From contig JBBDQU010000070.1 of NCBI GenBank assembly GCA_040905865.1, positions 1 through 64,000 of the forward strand: DNA of 64,000 nucleotides. The letters run 5' to 3'. Both the position numbers and the translations under genes were made by a program. The notes under the pieces were generated by a model, which did not search any database, was not told where the DNA came from, and was given only the letters and a program-made list of their open reading frames with translations. Origin of the DNA: Alphaproteobacteria bacterium. GTDB taxonomy: Bacteria; Pseudomonadota; Alphaproteobacteria; UBA8366; GCA-2717185. Shown here in pieces: positions 7,099 to 16,612 of this stretch. The number at the start of each line of letters is the position of its first letter. Position 1 is the first letter of the stretch.

Positions 7099-9777
7099 TT
7101 ACGCGGCGGCCTGCATCATGTTGCGCAACACGTATTGCAGAATTCCGCCATTGCGGAAGTACTCGACCTCATCCGCCGTATCGATACGACACAGCAGCGT
7201 GATCTTTTCGCTGCTGCCATCCTTGCGGGTGATCGTGCAGTCGATATCCATTCCCGGCTCGATCCCGTGCGCGAAACCGGTAATATCGAAGACTTCGGTA
7301 CCATCCAGCTTCAGGGATTTGCGGTTCTGACCGTCCTTGAACTGCAATGGCAGCACGCCCATGCCGACCAGGTTGGAACGATGAATCCGTTCGAAGCTTT
7401 CCACAATAACGGCCTTGATGCCGAGCAGCCGCGTCCCTTTCGCCGCCCAGTCGCGCGACGAACCGGTGCCGTATTCCTTGCCGCCGATGACGATCGTCGG
7501 CACCCCCTCGCTCTGGTAGCGCTGGGCCGCATCGAAGATCGGCATGACATCGCCGCTGGGCTGATGCGTCGTCACGCCGCCTTCGGTATTCGGCGCCGCC
7601 TCGTTGCGGATGCGGATATTGGCGAAGGTGCCGCGCATCATGACCTGATGATTGCCGCGCCGCGACCCGTAGGAATTGAATTCACCCGGGCGAACCTGAT
7701 GTTCGGTCAGATAGGTTCCGGCCGGGCCGCTCTGCTGGATCGATCCCGCCGGCGAGATATGGTCGGTCGTGATCGAATCGGCCAGCAGCGCAATCGACCG
7801 CGCCCCGCGGATATCGCTGAGCGGGTCCAGTTCCATCTTCATGCCTTCGAAGTATGGCGGATTCTGGACATAGGTCGAACCGGCGCTCCATTTATAGGTC
7901 AGGCTGCCCGATGCCGGGATTGCCTGCCACTGTTCGGGTCCCTGCGCCACGTTGTCGTAGCGGGCGCGGAACATTTCCGCCGTCAAAACCGACTGGATCA
8001 GGTCGTTGATTTCCTTGTTGGTCGGCCAGATGTCCTTCAGGTAGACGGGATTGCCGTCCTGGTCGTCACCCAGCGAATCCTTGACCAGATCGACGTTCAG
8101 CGACCCGACCAGCGAATACGCCACCACCAGCGGCGGCGAGGCGAGGTAGTTCAGCAGTGTCAGCGGGTGGACGCGGCCTTCGAAGTTGCGGTTCCCGGAA
8201 AGCACCGCGGCAACGGCAACATCGCCCTCGTTGATCGCTTCCTCGATGGCTTCGTCCAGCGGACCGGAGTTGCCGATACAGGTCGTGCAGCCATAGCCGA
8301 CGAGGCCAAAGCCCATCGCATCCATGTGCTCCTGCAGCCCGGCGGCAATCATATAGTCGGTCACGACCTGGCTGCCCGGCGCAAACGACGTTTTCACCCA
8401 GGGCTTGGGCGAAAGGCCCTTCGCACGGGCATTCCGCGCCACCAGACCGGCGGCCAGCAACACGGCCGGGTTCGAAGTATTGGTGCAGCTCGTGATCGCC
8501 GCGATCACGATATCGCCGGGATCGATGGAATAGTCCTTGCCGGCGACCGGGGTTGACTTGCCGCTGCCCATATCGGTCATGGCCGCTGCCGCCGACCTGG
8601 TCATATCGGACAACAACACGCGATCCTGGGGACGCTTCGGTCCGGCGAGACAGGGTTCCACCGTCGACAGGTCGAGTTCCAGCGTATCGGTGAAGATCGG
8701 TTCCGGCGTGCTGGAATCGCGCCACATACCCTGCGCCTTGGCGTAAGCTTCGACCAGTGCGATGCGGTCGGCATCGCGGCCCGTGAAGGTCAGGTAATTG
8801 ATGGTTTCGGAATCGATCGGGAAGATGCCGCAGGTCGCGCCATATTCCGGCGCCATATTGGCCATGGTCGCGGCATCGGCCAGCGACAGGTGATCGAGAC
8901 CCGGACCGAAGAATTCGACGAACTTGCCGACCACACCGCGCGCGCGCAGCATCTGCACCACGGTCAGGACAATGTCGGTCGCGGTCGTGCCTTCCTTCGG
9001 CACGCCGGTCATGCGGAAGCCGATGACTTCCGGCATGACCATGGAGACCGGCTGGCCCAGCATCACGGCTTCCGCCTCGATACCGCCGACGCCCCAGGCG
9101 AGAACGCCAAGCCCGTTGACCATCGTCGTGTGGCTGTCCGTGCCGACGACCGTATCCGGATAGGCCAGCGTATTGCCGCCGGCCTTGTTGTCGGTCCAGA
9201 CGACCTGGGACAGGTATTCGAGATTCACCTGATGGCAGATGCCCGTGCCCGGCGGTACGACCCGGAAATTGTCAAACGCGCCCTGGCCCCAGCGCAGGAA
9301 TTCATAGCGTTCGGTATTGCGTTCGAATTCCTTTTCCACATTCAGGCGGAAGGCATCGGCCGAACCGGAGTAATCGATCTGCACCGAATGGTCGATGACG
9401 AGATCGACCGGCGACAGCGGGTTGATCCGCTTGGCATCGCCGCCCAGCTTGATGAAGGCGTCGCGCATCGCCGCGAGATCGACAACAGCGGGAACACCGG
9501 TAAAATCCTGCAGCAGCACGCGCGTCGGCTGATAGGCAATTTCCCGCGTACTGGTACGCTCCGTCAGCCAGTCGCCGATTGCCTTGATATCGTCGACCTT
9601 GACGCTGCGGCCGTTTTCGAAGCGCAGCAGGTTTTCCAGCAGCACCTTCATCGAATAGGGCAGCCGGGTGAAATCGACGCCCAGCGCTTCGCCGGCGGCT
9701 TCAACGGAATAATAGTCGTAGGACTTGCCGTTCACATTCAGCGTACGGCGTGTCTTCAGGCTGTCTTGACCAGTCAC
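7099..9777 (-). CDS. acnA: Aconitate hydratase A
   Basis: 892 residues. It interconverts citrate and isocitrate in the TCA cycle using a [4Fe-4S] cluster. The cluster cysteines are visible in SCTNTSNP and GYGCTTCIGNSG. Substrate and fold motifs include GTDSHTTMVNGLGVLAWGVGG in the N-terminal part, and the swivelling domain 4 carries GTGSSRDWAAKGTRLLG. I placed the start at a GTG (9777) because the protein then begins VTGQDSLKTRRTL, as in alphaproteobacterial AcnA, with AGGAGG ten bases upstream. An ATG 81 bases further up would add a leader unlike the family. A palindrome lies about 80 bases upstream. Confidence 0.96.
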   Translation of the reverse strand: MTGQDSLKTRRTLNVNGKSYDYYSVEAAGEALGVDFTRLPYSMKVLLENLLRFENGRSVKVDDIKAIGDWLTERTSTREIAYQPTRVLLQDFTGVPAVVDLAAMRDAFIKLGGDAKRINPLSPVDLVIDHSVQIDYSGSADAFRLNVEKEFERNTERYEFLRWGQGAFDNFRVVPPGTGICHQVNLEYLSQVVWTDNKAGGNTLAYPDTVVGTDSHTTMVNGLGVLAWGVGGIEAEAVMLGQPVSMVMPEVIGFRMTGVPKEGTTATDIVLTVVQMLRARGVVGKFVEFFGPGLDHLSLADAATMANMAPEYGATCGIFPIDSETINYLTFTGRDADRIALVEAYAKAQGMWRDSSTPEPIFTDTLELDLSTVEPCLAGPKRPQDRVLLSDMTRSAAAAMTDMGSGKSTPVAGKDYSIDPGDIVIAAITSCTNTSNPAVLLAAGLVARNARAKGLSPKPWVKTSFAPGSQVVTDYMIAAGLQEHMDAMGFGLVGYGCTTCIGNSGPLDEAIEEAINEGDVAVAAVLSGNRNFEGRVHPLTLLNYLASPPLVVAYSLVGSLNVDLVKDSLGDDQDGNPVYLKDIWPTNKEINDLIQSVLTAEMFRARYDNVAQGPEQWQAIPASGSLTYKWSAGSTYVQNPPYFEGMKMELDPLSDIRGARSIALLADSITTDHISPAGSIQQSGPAGTYLTEHQVRPGEFNSYGSRRGNHQVMMRGTFANIRIRNEAAPNTEGGVTTHQPSGDVMPIFDAAQRYQSEGVPTIVIGGKEYGTGSSRDWAAKGTRLLGIKAVIVESFERIHRSNLVGMGVLPLQFKDGQNRKSLKLDGTEVFDITGFAHGIEPGMDIDCTITRKDGSSEKITLLCRIDTADEVEYFRNGGILQYVLRNMMQAAA

Positions 9778-10102
9778 GGGCGGATCCCCTCCTCTTTTTG
9801 AGCGCACACCAAACACCGCCATGGCGCCGGCCGCGAAATCATGCTGCAACGATATCACTGTGATTACACCTATTCATGCGCCATGAGAAGTGGCGAACGG
9901 CGATAGCATCAGGCAATATCGCGAATCGAATTAACAGGAATTACCGTTAACAAAGCGTAAGTTCGAGCGTCGGGTACCGCTGGATACATTAGCATATCAC
10001 TGCTGCATCCTTATACCGTCTCCTCAATTGACGGGTCTGCGGATGACCCGTAGCCTGACGATGTTTCAGGCGGGTGGCGCCCGCAAAACGGGGAGGCACA
10101 TC
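9778..10102. other. Intergenic region upstream of acnA
   Basis: About 325 bases with no convincing gene between the divergent acnA and the next plus-strand ORF. The part near 9900-9970 is visibly richer in A/T than its surroundings and probably holds the acnA promoter. The only discrete structure I see is the short palindrome at 9854-9864. Confidence 0.5.
9854..9864. promoter_or_regulatory. Palindrome ATCAC-T-GTGAT upstream of acnA
   Basis: A perfect 11-base inverted repeat (ATCACTGTGAT) about 80 bases before the chosen acnA start, in the presumed leader or promoter. It has the size and symmetry of an operator half-pair, but no regulator is identifiable. Confidence 0.25.
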
Positions 10103-10249
10103 ATGGTCGCCATGAAATCGCTTTCGGAACGTGCGGACGCGCTGGAGGGACAGCAAATCAGGGAGATGGGCGACCAGCCCCTGGGCCACGACAACACACC
10201 GTCATCGCATATCTGGCGGACGCTGCGACAGCCCTGTAACGCGCTGTGA
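10103..10249 (+). CDS. Possible 48-residue hypothetical protein
   Basis: A short frame (MVAMKSLSERADALEG...) starting with ATG six bases after a good Shine-Dalgarno (GGGGAGG, 10090-10096) and ending 30 bases before an MFS transporter gene. It is charged and has no membrane segment. I recognise no family. Chance ORFs of this length are common at this GC content, so the ribosome-binding site is the only real support. Confidence 0.25.
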   Translation: MVAMKSLSERADALEGQQIREMGDQPLGHDNTPSSHIWRTLRQPCNAL

Positions 10250-10279
10250 CCGCGTGACCGCCCTGGTTGCGACGACGCC

Positions 10280-11479
10280 ATGATCCGGCTGCCATTGCTG
10301 CGCGACGCGGATTTCCGCCGCCTGCTGGCCGGCGCGGCCTTCAACCAGCAGGGCATGACCGGCGAACATGTCATCATCGGACTGCTGGTACTGCGGATTA
10401 CGGATTCCACCGCATGGGTCGGAATCACGCTTGCGGTCTATTTCCTGCCGTTCTTCGTTTTCGGCATGCTGTCCGGCGTCGTGGCGGACTGGATCGACCG
10501 GCGCAAGCTGCTGCGCGGGATCGAAATCGCCCTGATCGTCAACCTGTTGCTGTTTGCGCTCTGCCTGGTGCTCGATTTTACCGCGCTGTGGCTGCTGATC
10601 AGCTTCACCCTGGTCAGCGGCAGCCTGCGCGCGATGCATCAACCCGTGCGCGCCAGCTATGCCTATGACATCACCGGCCCACAGCAGGTGACCGCCGCCA
10701 TCGGCTTCGTCAACCTGGGATCGCGCAGCGGGCAGCTTGTCGGTGCGCTTGCGGCGGGCGCGATCATGCATCGATATGGCGCGCCGACGGCGCTGCTGGC
10801 CGTCGCGGCGGGGCATGGTCTCGCGTTCCTGCTGTTTTCCGGCTTCCGGACCGCCGGCGCCGCGGCCGAAACCGTGCGAGCGCCAATCCGGCAGAACCTG
10901 CGCGAATACGCCGCCGAACTGGGCAGCAACCGGATCCTGGTGATGCTGCTCGCCGTGACCGCGTCCATCGAAATCTTCGGTTTTTCCTTCGCGACGACGC
11001 TGCCGGAACTTGCGGTAGTGCGTTCGACGCTCGGTGCGGATGGCCTGGGCCTGATGCACGCGGCGCGGGCCTCGGGTGGCATCGCGGCCGGACTGGCCTT
11101 TTCACTGGCCGGAGCGATACAACATCGCGGAATCATCTTTCTGTGCGTGATTGTCGGGTTCGGCGCCTGCCTGATGCTGCTGTCCGTCGACAGTCCGCTG
11201 CTGCTGACGCTGCTGGCGATCTTCATGGTCACCACCATGGCGACGTCTTCTGATATCCTGACCCAGAGCATGATGCAGCTCAGCGTCGCCAATCACCTGC
11301 GCGGGCGGGCCATGGGTGTCTGGGTGCTGGCCATCGGCGCGGCACCCCTGGGCCATCTGCAGATGGGCGCCTTCGCGGACTGGGCCGGTGTCGGCAATGC
11401 GCTGCTGGTCAACGGCGCGGCGCTGGTCGCGACAGGGCTTGTAACGGCGCTGGCGGTGCCGGCGCTGCGCCGGCTTTAA
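10280..11479 (+). CDS. MFS transporter (MFS_3, EntS-like)
   Basis: 399 residues with about 12 hydrophobic segments. The loop between TM2 and TM3 carries GVVADWIDRRKLLRG, the MFS signature form with an aspartate and a basic pair. The N-terminal FRRLLAGAAFNQQGMTGEHVII resembles the EntS/MFS_3 exporter subgroup. It is an inner-membrane proton-linked carrier; the substrate is not inferable. Its stop overlaps the stop of the convergent SDR gene by four bases. Confidence 0.88.
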   Translation: MIRLPLLRDADFRRLLAGAAFNQQGMTGEHVIIGLLVLRITDSTAWVGITLAVYFLPFFVFGMLSGVVADWIDRRKLLRGIEIALIVNLLLFALCLVLDFTALWLLISFTLVSGSLRAMHQPVRASYAYDITGPQQVTAAIGFVNLGSRSGQLVGALAAGAIMHRYGAPTALLAVAAGHGLAFLLFSGFRTAGAAAETVRAPIRQNLREYAAELGSNRILVMLLAVTASIEIFGFSFATTLPELAVVRSTLGADGLGLMHAARASGGIAAGLAFSLAGAIQHRGIIFLCVIVGFGACLMLLSVDSPLLLTLLAIFMVTTMATSSDILTQSMMQLSVANHLRGRAMGVWVLAIGAAPLGHLQMGAFADWAGVGNALLVNGAALVATGLVTALAVPALRRL

Positions 11480-12234
11480 AACGCATATCGGTGCATGCCG
11501 CCATCGACATGGATGATCTCGCCGGTGATGTAACGAGCCCGTGGCGAGGCCAGGAAAGCAATCAGGTACCCCATGTCCTCCGGTTCGCCGAAATAGCCGA
11601 CCGGGATATTCTCTTCGATGTAGCGTTCGCGGGCGACCGGGTCGGCATGCAGCCGGTCCATGATCTGCTCGCTCTTGATACGGCCGGGCGGCAGGCAGTT
11701 GAAGGTAATACCCGATTTAGCGTGAACCCGCGCCATGCCCTTCGACCAGGCATGGACCGCCGCCTTCGCCGCCAGCGCGACATTGACGCCGGCCGGCTCC
11801 ATGATCCCCGTCATGGTCATGACCCGACCGTAACCGTTTTCGACCATGGACGGAACAATGGCGTTCGTCAGACGGCGGACAGCATCGAAATTGAGCAGCA
11901 TGCCTTCATCCCAGACCGCGTCACTGGCATTCCAGGGGATCGAGCGCGACCCGCCCGCCGAATTGATCAGGATATCGCACCGCCCGAACACGCCCAGCAC
12001 CCTGTTTCGAATACGCATGCCGGCGTCGTTCGGCAGAACATCCTCGACGATGGTCAGCGGGCGCGGATGTCCGGCGGCCTCTATTTCATCGGCCACCCCA
12101 TCCAGCAGGTTTTCACGCCGCGCACAGATCGCCATACGGCAGCCTTCCGCCGCCAGGACCTTCGCCGCCCCCATACCGATGCCGCGGCTGGCGCCGGTCA
12201 CCAGCGCGACCTTGTCCGTCAATTGCAGATCCAT
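11476..12234 (-). CDS. SDR family oxidoreductase lacking the catalytic tyrosine
   Basis: 252 residues of the classical short-chain dehydrogenase fold. The cofactor motif VTGASRGIGMGAA is at residues 11-23, an INSAGG strand near 91 stands for the NAG motif, and the C-terminus ends in YITGEIIHVDGGMH. In the expected YxxxK site the sequence reads NVALAAKAAVHAW: the lysine is present but the tyrosine position is alanine, and the usual preceding serine is replaced within MTMTGIMEP. It may therefore be a non-canonical SDR or one using another acid. It converges with the MFS gene and lies downstream of cfa on the same strand (71-base gap). Confidence 0.85.
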   Translation of the reverse strand: MDLQLTDKVALVTGASRGIGMGAAKVLAAEGCRMAICARRENLLDGVADEIEAAGHPRPLTIVEDVLPNDAGMRIRNRVLGVFGRCDILINSAGGSRSIPWNASDAVWDEGMLLNFDAVRRLTNAIVPSMVENGYGRVMTMTGIMEPAGVNVALAAKAAVHAWSKGMARVHAKSGITFNCLPPGRIKSEQIMDRLHADPVARERYIEENIPVGYFGEPEDMGYLIAFLASPRARYITGEIIHVDGGMHRYAF

Positions 12235-12305
12235 CGATTTTGCTTTCCGTTTTGCCTGTTAGCGTGCGGAAACGGTAGAGGGGTGACGGCGCGAGGTCGA
12301 GCGCG

Positions 12306-13550
12306 TCACCCCGCCCGGGGACGCAGCCGCACCGGTTCCGCCTCGACGCCATGCGCGCGCTCCCAGTCCGTGACATAATCGCGTGTCAGCGGCACGGCGT
12401 CTCGCTGTCTGGCGATCTGCATCTGGAAGACGAAATGGTCCCCATAGCGGAACACCGCTTCGCTGATGGCCAGGTAGAACTCCCACATGCGGCAGAAGCG
12501 CTCGTCATACATCTCCGCCGCCCTGGCCCTGTTCTCCTCAAAACGGCGCTGCCAGGCAAGCAGGGTATCGGCATAATGCACCCGCAGGATTTCGATATCG
12601 GCCACCCAGAGCCCCGCTTTCTCCACCGCCGCCATCACTTCGGACAGGGCCGGGGAATAGCCGCCGGGGAAAATGTACTTGCGGACCCAGCCGGCCGTGG
12701 CTGCGGGACCCGACATCCGGCCGATCGAATGCAGCAGGCAGATCCCGTCCGCCGACAGCAATTCATTGATCTTGGCGAAAAAATCGCCGTAATGGCGTAC
12801 CCCGACATGCTCGAACATGCCGACCGACACGATGCGGTCATAGGCGCCGGTCTCTTCCCGGTAATCGCGCAGGTGGAAATCCACCCTGTCTCCCAGCCCT
12901 TCTTCCGCCGCAATTTGCCTCGCGACCTGCAACTGCTCGGTGGAAAGGGTCAGGCCCGATACCTTCACGTCGCTGGTACGGGCCAGATAGGTGGACAGGC
13001 CGCCCCATCCCGACCCTATATCCAGTACCTTCTGCCCCGGCTTCAATAACAGCTTGGCGGCGATATGCAGGCGCTTGTCGAGTTGCGCCTGTTCGAGGCT
13101 TTCATCCGGTGTGCGGAAATAGCCGCAGGAATACTGTCGGTCGCGGTCCAGAAACAGATCATAGAAATCCACCGCGAGATCATAGTGATGCGCCACGTTG
13201 GCTTTTGACCGCGAGACAGGATTGTACTGATGAATCCAGCGTGTCATTCGCGACAAGCTTGAGGAAAACGAATACATCGGGTCGTCACGTGCAAAGGCAT
13301 GATTGCTGATCACGACCTGAAGGAAATCCCGCAGGCTGCAATCTTCCATCGTCAGTGTACCGTCCATATAGGCTTCGCCCATATAAAGGTCCGGGTTGAT
13401 GAAAAGCTTATGATGCAAAGACTTGTCATGGAGCCTGACCGTCGCTTCGGGCCCCGGCGCACCGGCGAACTTGTGCCGATGCCCTTCCGCATCGACGATA
13501 CTCAGCGTGCCTACACGAATCATGCGATTCAGCAATTTCGACAATAGCAT
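12306..13550 (-). CDS. cfa: Cyclopropane-fatty-acyl-phospholipid synthase
   Basis: 414 residues. It transfers a methylene from SAM to unsaturated phospholipid acyl chains in the inner membrane leaflet. The SAM-binding LDIGSGWGGLSTYLA lies near residue 165, SVGMFEHVG carries the conserved glutamate-histidine, and FPGGYSPALSEV is another family block. The N-terminal 140 residues form the CFA-specific domain. The start at ATG 13550 gives family length. The 250-base gap to the divergent TIGR03084 gene is A/T-rich at 13650-13690 and presumably contains the promoters. Confidence 0.93.
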   Translation of the reverse strand: MLLSKLLNRMIRVGTLSIVDAEGHRHKFAGAPGPEATVRLHDKSLHHKLFINPDLYMGEAYMDGTLTMEDCSLRDFLQVVISNHAFARDDPMYSFSSSLSRMTRWIHQYNPVSRSKANVAHHYDLAVDFYDLFLDRDRQYSCGYFRTPDESLEQAQLDKRLHIAAKLLLKPGQKVLDIGSGWGGLSTYLARTSDVKVSGLTLSTEQLQVARQIAAEEGLGDRVDFHLRDYREETGAYDRIVSVGMFEHVGVRHYGDFFAKINELLSADGICLLHSIGRMSGPAATAGWVRKYIFPGGYSPALSEVMAAVEKAGLWVADIEILRVHYADTLLAWQRRFEENRARAAEMYDERFCRMWEFYLAISEAVFRYGDHFVFQMQIARQRDAVPLTRDYVTDWERAHGVEAEPVRLRPRAG

Positions 13551-13800
13551 TTCAATTGTCTCCCGAGCCTGCCTTCGATGTTCCCTGCCTGACTTCTCCT
13601 TGAATGAACGCCCGGGGAAATCTTTCTGTTCCGCGCGAGTACCCGGGCATTAATAAATGAAATCACATTTTGTTAACCTTGCGCAATGATCTATCGCAAT
13701 GTCCGGGCAGGTACCCGTCACCCGCCAGCGGCGATGACTGGACATCCGACCTGCTGCATGGTGTCATCCGCGGACAAGGCAACAAGCGGAAATAAAATAG

Positions 13801-14610
13801 ATGCAGCAACAGGCGGCCGATCTTCGCGAAGAAGGTGAAGAACTATTCGAACTCCTGTATTCCCTGGACGACAGCGACTGGAACCGCCCGACCCCCTTCA
13901 ACGGCTGGACAGTGAACGAGGTCATCGGCCATTTGCATGGCGGCGACTGGGCCGTCGTATTGACCATGACCGATCCCGTCGCCTATGCCATGTTCAAGCA
14001 GGCGCGGCAGGAAGCGCGGGATCGCGGCGACGAGGATGCCCGTAACCGGCTGGGTCCGGAACTGGCGACGGGCCGCAAGCTGATGGCACAGTGGTACGAG
14101 TATTTTCAGGAAATGTGCCGTCAGATTGCCGCCGCCGACCCCCGCTCGCGGGTTCAGTGGTCGGGCCCGGATATGAGCATCCGGTCGGCCGCGACCGCCC
14201 GCCAGATGGAGACCTGGGCGCATGGCCAGGATATCTACGATCTGCTGCGCCGCCACCGCACGCCGACCGACAGGTTGAAGAATATCGCCGTCCTGGGCGT
14301 AAAGACCTTCGGCTGGACGTTCCGGAATCGCGGCATGGAGCCGCCGGCGGAAACGCCGCATGTGGCACTCACGGCGCCGTCCGGCGCCATATGGGATTTC
14401 CCCGGATCGGAATCGACGGACAGCCGTGTGTCTGGCAGCGCCGCCGAATTCTGCCATGTCGTCACGCAGGGCCGGAATATCGCCGATACATCGCTGAGCG
14501 TTACAGGCGATGCTGCAACCCGATGGATGGAAATCGCGCAATGCTTTGCCGGGCCGCCGCGTAACCCGCCGGCGCCCGGAGAGCGGGCCTGGACGCAGGC
14601 GTCGGTCTGA
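13801..14610 (+). CDS. TIGR03084 family DinB/maleylpyruvate-isomerase-like metal-binding protein
   Basis: 269 residues. The N-terminal helical bundle has the metal-binding segment FNGWTVNEVIGHLHGGDW (residues about 35-55), as in mycothiol-dependent maleylpyruvate isomerase N-domains, and a second conserved histidine lies in METWAHGQDI near 145. This matches the TIGR03084 family, whose reaction is unknown. It is cytoplasmic. It begins a three-gene plus-strand unit with a FkbM methyltransferase two bases downstream and an M20 amidohydrolase. Confidence 0.85.
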   Translation: MQQQAADLREEGEELFELLYSLDDSDWNRPTPFNGWTVNEVIGHLHGGDWAVVLTMTDPVAYAMFKQARQEARDRGDEDARNRLGPELATGRKLMAQWYEYFQEMCRQIAAADPRSRVQWSGPDMSIRSAATARQMETWAHGQDIYDLLRRHRTPTDRLKNIAVLGVKTFGWTFRNRGMEPPAETPHVALTAPSGAIWDFPGSESTDSRVSGSAAEFCHVVTQGRNIADTSLSVTGDAATRWMEIAQCFAGPPRNPPAPGERAWTQASV

Positions 14611-14612
14611 CC

Positions 14613-15317
14613 ATGCGGATCCTGCCCTTTTCCCGGAAACGAACGGACAAGACAACCCCCGGCAAGATCGTCAGCATCCTGCAGGACAGGCAGGTCGATC
14701 TCGTGGTCGATGTCGGCGCAAATGTGGGCCAGACGGGCCAGACCCTCCGGCAGGCGGGGTATGACGGCCGTATCCTGTCGTTCGAACCGGTCCCGTCGGC
14801 GCATGCATCGCTGACGGCCGCGGCGGCGGCAGATGAAAAATGGACCGTTGCGGAACGGATGGCCATCGGCGACGCCGATGGCGATATCGAGATCAACGTT
14901 TCCGATTCCACCGATATGAGCAGCGCGCTGGATGCCAGCGACGACCTGCTGCGGACCCTGCCGAAAACGCACAGCACCGAACGCGTCACCGCGCCGCTAC
15001 GGCGGCTCGATACCGTGCTGCCGGAATGGATCGGCGACGCCACGAACGTTTTTCTGAAAATCGATACGCAGGGCTTCGAGCGCAACGTGCTGAACGGCGC
15101 AACCGAGACACTGCAACGGATTACGGGACTGCAGATGGAACTGTCGCTGTTCCCGCTTTACCAGGGCGAGGAAACCTACCTGTCCTTCCTCAACGACCTG
15201 CATACAATGGGCATGACGCCGCTGATGCTCGTGGAGACCAATTTTTCGCGGTCGCTGAAGCGGCAACTGCAGATCGATGTGGTGTTCGCATGGCCACGGC
15301 AGGGAGCACAGACATGA
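14613..15317 (+). CDS. FkbM family methyltransferase
   Basis: 234 residues of class I SAM-dependent O-methyltransferase. The SAM motif DLVVDVGANVGQTGQTL (residues about 30-46) is followed by RILSFEPVPSAHASL, both characteristic of FkbM. The core ends with KIDTQGFERNVLNGA. The acceptor is unknown; relatives methylate sugars or macrolides. It starts two bases after the TIGR03084 gene, and its TGA overlaps the ATG of the M20 gene (ATGA), so the three are probably translated together. Confidence 0.9.
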   Translation: MRILPFSRKRTDKTTPGKIVSILQDRQVDLVVDVGANVGQTGQTLRQAGYDGRILSFEPVPSAHASLTAAAAADEKWTVAERMAIGDADGDIEINVSDSTDMSSALDASDDLLRTLPKTHSTERVTAPLRRLDTVLPEWIGDATNVFLKIDTQGFERNVLNGATETLQRITGLQMELSLFPLYQGEETYLSFLNDLHTMGMTPLMLVETNFSRSLKRQLQIDVVFAWPRQGAQT

Positions 15318-16513
15318 CCGATACGGAATCCGACAGGCGCCGGGCGAAAATTGAATCCTATGAGGCCGAGCTGACCGCGATCCGCCGCGACATTCACAAA
15401 CATCCGGAAATGGCCTATGCGGAGAACCGGACGGCGGATATCGTCGCCAGGAACCTCGAATCCTGGGGGCTTGAGGTGAACCGCGGACTTGGTCGGACCG
15501 GCGTGGTCGGCACCTTGCGTCGCGGCGATTCGAACCGCGCCATCGGCATGCGCGCCGATATGGATGCTTTGTACATCCAGGAGAAAAACACCTTTGAGCA
15601 TCGCTCCGTGCATGACGGGCAGATGCATGCCTGCGGCCATGACGGCCATACGGCGATGCTGCTGGGCGCCGCGCGGTATCTGGCGGAATCGGATGAAATC
15701 AACGGCACGCTGCACTTCATCTTCCAGCCGGCGGAGGAAGGCCTCGCCGGGGCGAAGGCGATGATCGATGACGGGCTGTTCGAGAAATTTCCCTGCGATG
15801 CGGTCTACGGACTGCACAACATGCCCGGCATTGAGAAAGGCCATATCGGATTGCGGCACGGCCCGACCCTGGCCGCCAGCGACCGCTGGACCGCGACCTT
15901 CCGCGGCACGGGGGGCCATGGCTCGATGCCGCACAAGGGCACCGACCCGACCATGCCGGCAGCGCAGTTCACCATGGCGCTGCAGACCATCGTCAGCCGC
16001 AATGTCGATCCGCTGCTGACCGGCGTCATCAGCCTCGGCCATATCGCCGCCGGCGATATCGGCTCGCTCAACATCATCCCGTCGGAAGTCTTCATCGGCG
16101 GTACGGCGCGCAGCTTCGTGCCGCAGGTCCGCGAATTGCTGGAACGGCGACTGGCCGAAATGGCCGCCGGGATTGCGACGGCGCATGGCTGCACGGTGGA
16201 ATCGACCTATACCAGGGGCTACCCGGCGACGGTCAACTGGGACGAACAGACCGACATCGCCATCGCCGCCGCTCAGGAAGCCATCGGCGCGGCCAATGTG
16301 AACCCCAATCTGAACCCTTTGCCGGGCGGCGAGGATTTCGCCTTCATGCTGGAACAGGTGCCCGGCTGCTATGCCTTCATCGGCAACGGGATAACAGAAT
16401 CCGACGAATTCATCCATGCGCCGCGCTATGATTTCGACGACGACATCATCGCCAACGGCGTGTCCTACTGGGTGGCGCTGGCGCGCAGGGAACTGGCGAA
16501 ACGTGACGACTGA
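15314..16513 (+). CDS. M20 family amidohydrolase (hippurate/N-acyl-amino-acid hydrolase type)
   Basis: 399 residues, a dinuclear-metal amidohydrolase acting on N-acyl amino acids. Motifs in order: RDIHKHPEMAYAE, GMRADMDAL, MHACGHDGHTAMLLGAA (metal ligands, near residue 100), FQPAEEGLAGAKAM (catalytic glutamate), GLHNMPG, and the C-terminal PGGEDFAFMLEQVPG. The start at ATG 15314 overlaps the preceding FkbM stop. It is cytoplasmic. The substrate cannot be fixed; linkage to FkbM may be incidental. Confidence 0.93.
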   Translation: MTDTESDRRRAKIESYEAELTAIRRDIHKHPEMAYAENRTADIVARNLESWGLEVNRGLGRTGVVGTLRRGDSNRAIGMRADMDALYIQEKNTFEHRSVHDGQMHACGHDGHTAMLLGAARYLAESDEINGTLHFIFQPAEEGLAGAKAMIDDGLFEKFPCDAVYGLHNMPGIEKGHIGLRHGPTLAASDRWTATFRGTGGHGSMPHKGTDPTMPAAQFTMALQTIVSRNVDPLLTGVISLGHIAAGDIGSLNIIPSEVFIGGTARSFVPQVRELLERRLAEMAAGIATAHGCTVESTYTRGYPATVNWDEQTDIAIAAAQEAIGAANVNPNLNPLPGGEDFAFMLEQVPGCYAFIGNGITESDEFIHAPRYDFDDDIIANGVSYWVALARRELAKRDD

Positions 16514-16612
16514 CGCCGTCACCTATCTGCAAGCGGCGTAACAGGACCCGTTGGGCGGATTAACCGTCGCACGCGACCAGCGTCATACGCCAAAACAGGG
16601 GCCGGCTATCGG

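Noticed and set aside
6994-8556. 520-codon plus-strand frame antisense to acnA
   Set aside because: Rich in R, H, D and Q from reversed codons, no domain, and fully opposite a certain aconitase.
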